Source of the DNA: Ruminococcus sp.
Lineage (GTDB): Bacteria > Bacillota > Clostridia > Oscillospirales > Ruminococcaceae
Assembly (NCBI GenBank): GCA_017471405.1
Contig: JAFUTK010000019.1
Location: forward strand, 1-64,000
Length of the DNA: 64,000 nt
Reading direction: 5' to 3'
Each line of letters begins with the position of its first letter. The stretch's first letter is position 1. The notes beneath the pieces are model-generated. The model had not been told where the DNA came from. It did no database searches and saw only the letters and a program-made list of their open reading frames with translations. Positions 59,781-64,000 of the stretch are shown one piece after another. The translations under genes were made by a program, and so were the position numbers.

Positions 59781-62090
59781 TTACTTTTTATCTCCCCTGA
59801 TGATGCCCCTTCCGTTGGTGGAGATGTAGCATCTGCCGAAGTACTTGGGATCACCGGAGATATTGGCGTTTACGTTACCCCACTTCTGCGTATCGTCGTT
59901 GATGCGCTGCCATGTGGCGCCTCTGTCCTGAGAGATGTAGACACCGTAGCCCTCGCTGTTGGCCTCTCCTATGATGAACAGCGTGTCAGGGTCGCCCTCC
60001 TTTTCGGGAGCGCCTATTCCCAGCGCCTTGCAGCTCTGTATATCCCCGGAAACGCGGTCAAGGGTCTTGTTCTCAATGTTGAGCACATAAACTCCACCGC
60101 TGCCTACCGCAACATAGACCATACCCTCCTCATTGGGAGCCGCCGTCATAGTCACGTTGGAAACAAGGAAGTCACATATCTTGGAGAAACTCTTCCCGCC
60201 GTCCTCGCTCATGAAGAAGGAGCCGTCCCGGGTAGCATAGAACTTCTGCGGGTTGACCTTGTCGCTCTCTATCTGAGCCACATTGGTGAGGCCCTCGCAG
60301 TTTGTCCAGGTCTCGCCCCAGTCCTCGGTCATATAGAGCTCCGCGCCTACCTCACTGCTCTGCCACAGCAGGGTCTTGCCGTCGCAGGAGAGGCTTATGT
60401 GTCCGCCGCCTCTGCCTTTCAGCCCCTCGGGCAGGTTCTTGACTGTTTTCCAGGTCCTGCCGGCGTCGGTGGAGTAAACTACCGACTCATACTTCTCGGT
60501 GGTGGCTCTGGCAACTATGTTATAGTCGTTTACGGCACAGTCTATATCGGTGCAGGCGAAGTCGCCAAAATGCTCCTCGGGAGCGATGTCCGCATCATCG
60601 TGGCGGAAGCCATAGATGTCTCCCATTATGGAGTAAAGGTCGGGAGTATTGTCATCGGTCTTCTTGGGAGCCACGAAGTCAAAGATAGCGGTCTCCTCAA
60701 TACCCATAGCCCTTACCTCAAGGTTCACAGGCTCACTGCCTATTTGGGTGAGGTTGGTGGTGCCGAATATGGTAGCTCCTGTGCCGTACATTATCTCATC
60801 GGGGTTGAAGGGGTTTAAAGCAACGCCGGTCATCCACCAGCCCAGCTTAGGCTGGCCCTGCCAGTCCAGCCACTGGCTTGAGGAGATGTCCAGACTGTAG
60901 TTATGCTCCTTGGTGTCGGGATCCCAGAAACCTGTCCAGGTCTCGCCGCCGTCGTGGGAGACGAACACGTTATCCACTATCGCCCAAAGGCAGATGGTGG
61001 TGCAGACGATATAATTGGGGTCATTGGGGTCTACCGAAATTCCGCTGTAGCCGTTGGAGAACTTGGTGGCGGGGGTTATCTCCTGCCAGGTTCCGGCAGC
61101 TATATCGTACTTCTGAACGGCGCCCATCGTGGCGTTGTTGGGGCCTATCTTAAAGGACCAGGTGGTGTAGAGGAATCCGTCAGAGGAAACTTCTCCCTGA
61201 ACAGGGCGCAGCTTGTCACTGCCGCCTGCCATCTCGGAGACGGGGTTCTCCACCTCCTGCCAGGTAGCGCCGGCATCATCGGAGCGGTAGATCATATTGC
61301 CGCTGTTTCTGGCAGCGCCCACAAAGATGGTCTTTGTGGCCTCCCCTGCCGATGAGGAGGACTTGTCAAAGGCTACAAAGGTCAGGCCTGCCGAGAAGCC
61401 GTCCTCAACGTATCCGCCCTCCGAAGGAAAAGCGTCTACCTTGTTCCAGCTATTGCCGTAGTCCTCCGATATCCAGAGGCCGTTCTTACGGGAGCCGAAA
61501 TAGATGATGCTGTTCTTGTTGGGGTCTACCTGAAGCCTTTCACCGGCGCCGCGGCAGACCTCGTTTCCGCCGTTGCCGAAGGGCAGGTCAACCTTATTAA
61601 AGTTCTCGCCGTAGTCCTCGGAAACAAGCATTGCTCCGGGGCTGTTGGTATAGGTGCCTGCCGCCAGATAAAGACGGTTGGGCTCCACCGGGTCGGTAGC
61701 GATGCTCTCGATACCCATAAGGTTCCAGTCCTCAGCGCCGACGAAATCGGTGATGCACTCCCAGCGGTTGGTGTCCTTGTTGAGCTTATAGGCGCCGCCG
61801 ATATCCGTTCTGGCATAGATCAGCCCCTCCTCCGAAGGGTTGTATATGACATTGGGGACAAAGCCTCCGCCGACTATCTCGACGTTTCCCCACTCCCAGC
61901 CCATATCCTTGTGCTCTCCGCTGTAATAGCCGGTGTTTTCGGTTTCGCTGTCAAGAGTCTCCGAGCCGCTGTTATCAGTCTTGGAGCCGCCCTCCCCGGC
62001 AGAGGAGCTGTCCGAGCCGGAGCATCCGGCGAGAACGCCCAAAGCCATCGCGCAGGCAGCCGCAAGGGCGGTCAGTTTATTCAGGGTCAT
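59781..62090 (-). CDS. GH74-type xyloglucanase lipoprotein
   Basis: The 769-residue protein has a lipoprotein signal (MTLNKLTALAAACAMALGVL, lipobox LAGC), a Ser/Gly/Glu linker of about 30 residues, then a double seven-blade beta-propeller with BNR-type Asp-box repeats typical of GH74: VSEDYGENFN, ISEDYGNSWN, YRSDDAGATWQ, VSHDGGETWTG, YSTDAGRTWK, MTEDWGETWTN, MSEDGGKSFS and ISQDRGATWQR. GH74 enzymes cut xyloglucan at the cell surface. Asp residues in the Ser/Asp boxes are kept. The start at 62090 has AAGGAG 8 bases upstream. A promoter lies at 62120-62148. Confidence 0.9.
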   Translation of the reverse strand: MTLNKLTALAAACAMALGVLAGCSGSDSSSAGEGGSKTDNSGSETLDSETENTGYYSGEHKDMGWEWGNVEIVGGGFVPNVIYNPSEEGLIYARTDIGGAYKLNKDTNRWECITDFVGAEDWNLMGIESIATDPVEPNRLYLAAGTYTNSPGAMLVSEDYGENFNKVDLPFGNGGNEVCRGAGERLQVDPNKNSIIYFGSRKNGLWISEDYGNSWNKVDAFPSEGGYVEDGFSAGLTFVAFDKSSSSAGEATKTIFVGAARNSGNMIYRSDDAGATWQEVENPVSEMAGGSDKLRPVQGEVSSDGFLYTTWSFKIGPNNATMGAVQKYDIAAGTWQEITPATKFSNGYSGISVDPNDPNYIVCTTICLWAIVDNVFVSHDGGETWTGFWDPDTKEHNYSLDISSSQWLDWQGQPKLGWWMTGVALNPFNPDEIMYGTGATIFGTTNLTQIGSEPVNLEVRAMGIEETAIFDFVAPKKTDDNTPDLYSIMGDIYGFRHDDADIAPEEHFGDFACTDIDCAVNDYNIVARATTEKYESVVYSTDAGRTWKTVKNLPEGLKGRGGGHISLSCDGKTLLWQSSEVGAELYMTEDWGETWTNCEGLTNVAQIESDKVNPQKFYATRDGSFFMSEDGGKSFSKICDFLVSNVTMTAAPNEEGMVYVAVGSGGVYVLNIENKTLDRVSGDIQSCKALGIGAPEKEGDPDTLFIIGEANSEGYGVYISQDRGATWQRINDDTQKWGNVNANISGDPKYFGRCYISTNGRGIIRGDKK

Positions 62091-62119
62091 TTTCAGCACT
62101 CCTTTTGTGGTTTTGATAC

Positions 62120-62148
62120 ATTATATCACAGAATGGCAAAAATGTAAA
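62120..62148 (-). promoter_or_regulatory. GH74 gene promoter
   Basis: Minus strand TTTACA (62148-62143), 17-base spacer, TATAAT (62125-62120). Confidence 0.7.
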
Positions 62149-62242
62149 GCCGTTATTTTCAGGTGTCCGTAAAAGAAATGACAGTTTGTTAAAATATATT
62201 ACTTGAAAAATATACAGGTTGCACAAACAAAGCTGCGCCCCC

Positions 62243-62271
62243 TTGACTTTTTAGTGAAAATAGTATATAGT
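62243..62271 (+). promoter_or_regulatory. Promoter of the EAL-domain gene
   Basis: TTGACT at 62243-62248, 17-base spacer, TATAGT at 62266-62271. Confidence 0.7.
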
Positions 62272-62315
62272 ATAAGTAGGCTATTGTGCCATTCTATGGG
62301 AAAAGAGTGAGTTTG

Positions 62316-64000
62316 ATGTCTGTGGGTTCGGAACTCTGGAACAGAATATTCGGTGAAGCCTGGCAGGCCATATCGGAGCTTGAGCCCGATATCGGTCTTT
62401 TTCTCGTTGACCACGAAAACAGCTCCGCCTTTGCAGATGAGAACCTGCTGAAGCTGCTGGACCTGCACGAGCCCCCCTCCTATGAGGAGCTGCGGCTCAT
62501 CGTCTCCGAGCTGGTGGAGTACCGCTCCGGCGACGGTCATCTTATTATCCGCACTGTCGTGGACGATGAGAGATGCACTGCCGGCGTAGTTGTGCTGCCC
62601 AAGAGCAAGAGCTCCGCCGTCAGCGACGACCTCATTTTACCCGTCTACCAGCAGACAAGGCTGGTGGCGGCTATGCTGGAGAGCTCCGCTCCCTCACTGT
62701 TCGCACTTGTCCAGCTGGAGGAGCGTGACCGAATGACCCTCACCGGTGCGCAGATATATGCTGCCCTTTCGGCGATGATATCCGCCGCCCCGAAGGAGGC
62801 TATGATATCCCAGCAGTCCCGCACCCGTTTCTGGCTGTACGTCCCCGATTTCTCCGGCGACGAGGTGGATTTCCTCACCGGGCTGCAGCAGGCAGTCGAG
62901 AAGAGCTCTACTGACCGCGACCCCGAATTCGACCCCTCCAATGACTACCGCCTGACCTTCTCGGCAGGCTGCGGCGCTGCCTCGGCTGTGCCGGCACAGA
63001 GAATGCACACCGCAGAATATACCCTCTTTGAGGCCGCCTCTCTGGGAGTGGGCAGCATCTGCCTCTACTCTATGGAGAAGTACGAGAGCCAGAAGAGCGA
63101 ATATGCAGGCATCAGAAAATTCCTGCACCTTATAGACAACAACCTGTTCTCCTATCACTTCCAGCCTATCGTTGATGTCCGCACCGGTGAAGTGGTGGCT
63201 TACGAGGCTCTGATGAGAACGGATAAGAGCATCGGCATGAGGCCCATCGAGGTATTGGGCTATGCCGCACAGCTCAAACGCCTTTACGACGTGGAAAAGC
63301 TCACCATGCGCAACACCCTCGAGGCTGCCTACAAGCATCAGGATGCGCTGCATACAAGAAAGCTGTTCGTCAACTCCATTCCCGCCCATATGCTCACCGA
63401 CGAGGATTGGAACGAACTGGAGACCCAGTACGGCGAACTGCTGGAAAAGCTGGTCATCGAGCTGACCGAGCAGTCGGAGCCCTCTCCTGAAATGCTGGAG
63501 GTAGTTCACCGCAGGCTGGGTAAAAACCATATGCAGCTGGCCATCGACGACTACGGCACAGGCTACTCTAACACCTCCAATCTGGTGAAGTACAAGCCGG
63601 ACGTGGTAAAGATAGACCGCGCCCTTATCGAGGATATTCAGCGCAAGCCCAAGATGCAGAGGCTGGTCGGCGGACTTATTGAGTTTATGCACGAGAACGG
63701 CTACCTCGCTTTGGCCGAGGGAGTCGAGAACTACGACGAAATGAAAACTATGATACAGCTGGGCTCCGACCTTCTGCAGGGCTTCTATGTCTCCCGCCCC
63801 AAGCCTATCCTCGTTTATGAGATAGCCGGCAGCATCAAGGAGGAGATCGTTAAGATAAACCTCGAGTTCTCCGGAGACGTCACCAGAAGCTACCACCCCG
63901 CCGAGGGCGAGGTAGTTGACCTCTGCGAGCTGGTATTCAACCGCTACAACACCGTATTTATTGAGACGGACAACGTTACCCTTGTGGGCGAGAAGGACAA
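62316..64000 (+). CDS. EAL-domain cyclic di-GMP phosphodiesterase (partial, runs off the window)
   Basis: At least 561 residues are present and the frame is open to the end. There is no signal peptide. Residues 1-110 look like a PAS-type sensor, about 130-265 a degenerate GGDEF domain (FSAGCGAASAVPAQRMHTAEY, no GGDEF site), and about 270-510 an EAL domain with all catalytic motifs: FQPIVDVRTGEVVAYEALMR (EAL near residue 297), VNSIPAHML, LVIELTEQSE, AIDDYGTGYSN, KIDRALIE, ALAEGVEN and QGFYVSRP. It should hydrolyse c-di-GMP in the cytoplasm. Another domain begins after residue 530. c-di-GMP may steer attachment to fibre (inference). Confidence 0.92.
   Translation, partial: MSVGSELWNRIFGEAWQAISELEPDIGLFLVDHENSSAFADENLLKLLDLHEPPSYEELRLIVSELVEYRSGDGHLIIRTVVDDERCTAGVVVLPKSKSSAVSDDLILPVYQQTRLVAAMLESSAPSLFALVQLEERDRMTLTGAQIYAALSAMISAAPKEAMISQQSRTRFWLYVPDFSGDEVDFLTGLQQAVEKSSTDRDPEFDPSNDYRLTFSAGCGAASAVPAQRMHTAEYTLFEAASLGVGSICLYSMEKYESQKSEYAGIRKFLHLIDNNLFSYHFQPIVDVRTGEVVAYEALMRTDKSIGMRPIEVLGYAAQLKRLYDVEKLTMRNTLEAAYKHQDALHTRKLFVNSIPAHMLTDEDWNELETQYGELLEKLVIELTEQSEPSPEMLEVVHRRLGKNHMQLAIDDYGTGYSNTSNLVKYKPDVVKIDRALIEDIQRKPKMQRLVGGLIEFMHENGYLALAEGVENYDEMKTMIQLGSDLLQGFYVSRPKPILVYEIAGSIKEEIVKINLEFSGDVTRSYHPAEGEVVDLCELVFNRYNTVFIETDNVTLVGEKD

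Overview
The window looks like chromosomal DNA of a Gram-positive, anaerobic, plant-fibre-degrading gut Firmicute. A Ruminococcus-like member of the Oscillospiraceae is my inference. The signs are many TTGACA/TATAAT promoters with 17-18 base spacers, AGGAGG-type ribosome binding sites, GTG and TTG starts, secreted GH5 and GH74 enzymes plus a cytoplasmic GH2 enzyme, xylulokinase, lipoproteins with Thr/Glu-rich linkers, and no respiratory chain genes. The first kilobase is much more AT-rich than the rest and may be the edge of an acquired segment.

Layout. 1-1020: a small XRE repressor and a divergent lipoprotein. 1.1-8.2 kb: pth-mfd, then a transglutaminase-like lipoprotein, a Thr-rich lipoprotein and an acyltransferase. 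8.3-16.4 kb: a secreted protein gene split by an in-frame stop, a vWA protein, a P-loop ATPase, an SDR, an abundant-looking surface protein, a CAP protein and a sodium:solute symporter. 16.4-29.0 kb (minus strand): the most unusual region. One consensus promoter precedes a TM1266-type regulator, then two complete nitrogenase-like sets (Fe protein plus two component-1-like subunits each), then hypF-hypC-hypD-hypE and an esterase, nearly all with ATGA overlaps or very short gaps. 29.5-42 kb: an iron alcohol dehydrogenase/epimerase/SDR operon, MATE transporter, GH2 beta-galactosidase, xylulokinase and methionyl-tRNA synthetase. 41.8-47.7 kb: a nitrogen/NADPH block with a pseudo-receiver AraC regulator behind a leader terminator, a 63-residue stand-alone ANTAR protein, glutamate dehydrogenase with a tiny downstream gene, and three-subunit transhydrogenase. 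47.7-64 kb: GH5 glucanase with divergent AraC regulator, XRE membrane regulator, ComM, a lipase, a hemolysin III protein, a two-component system, an EamA transporter, a GH74 lipoprotein and an EAL protein cut by the window end.

The main candidate for something undescribed is the 16.4-29 kb operon. HypCDEF build the Fe(CN)2CO group of [NiFe] hydrogenases, but no hydrogenase subunit, HypA, HypB or endopeptidase gene is present. Instead the hyp genes are translationally linked to two nitrogenase-like enzymes. The hypothesis is a nitrogenase-like reductase that uses, or whose partner uses, a Hyp-made iron ligand set. Everything about its substrate is inference.
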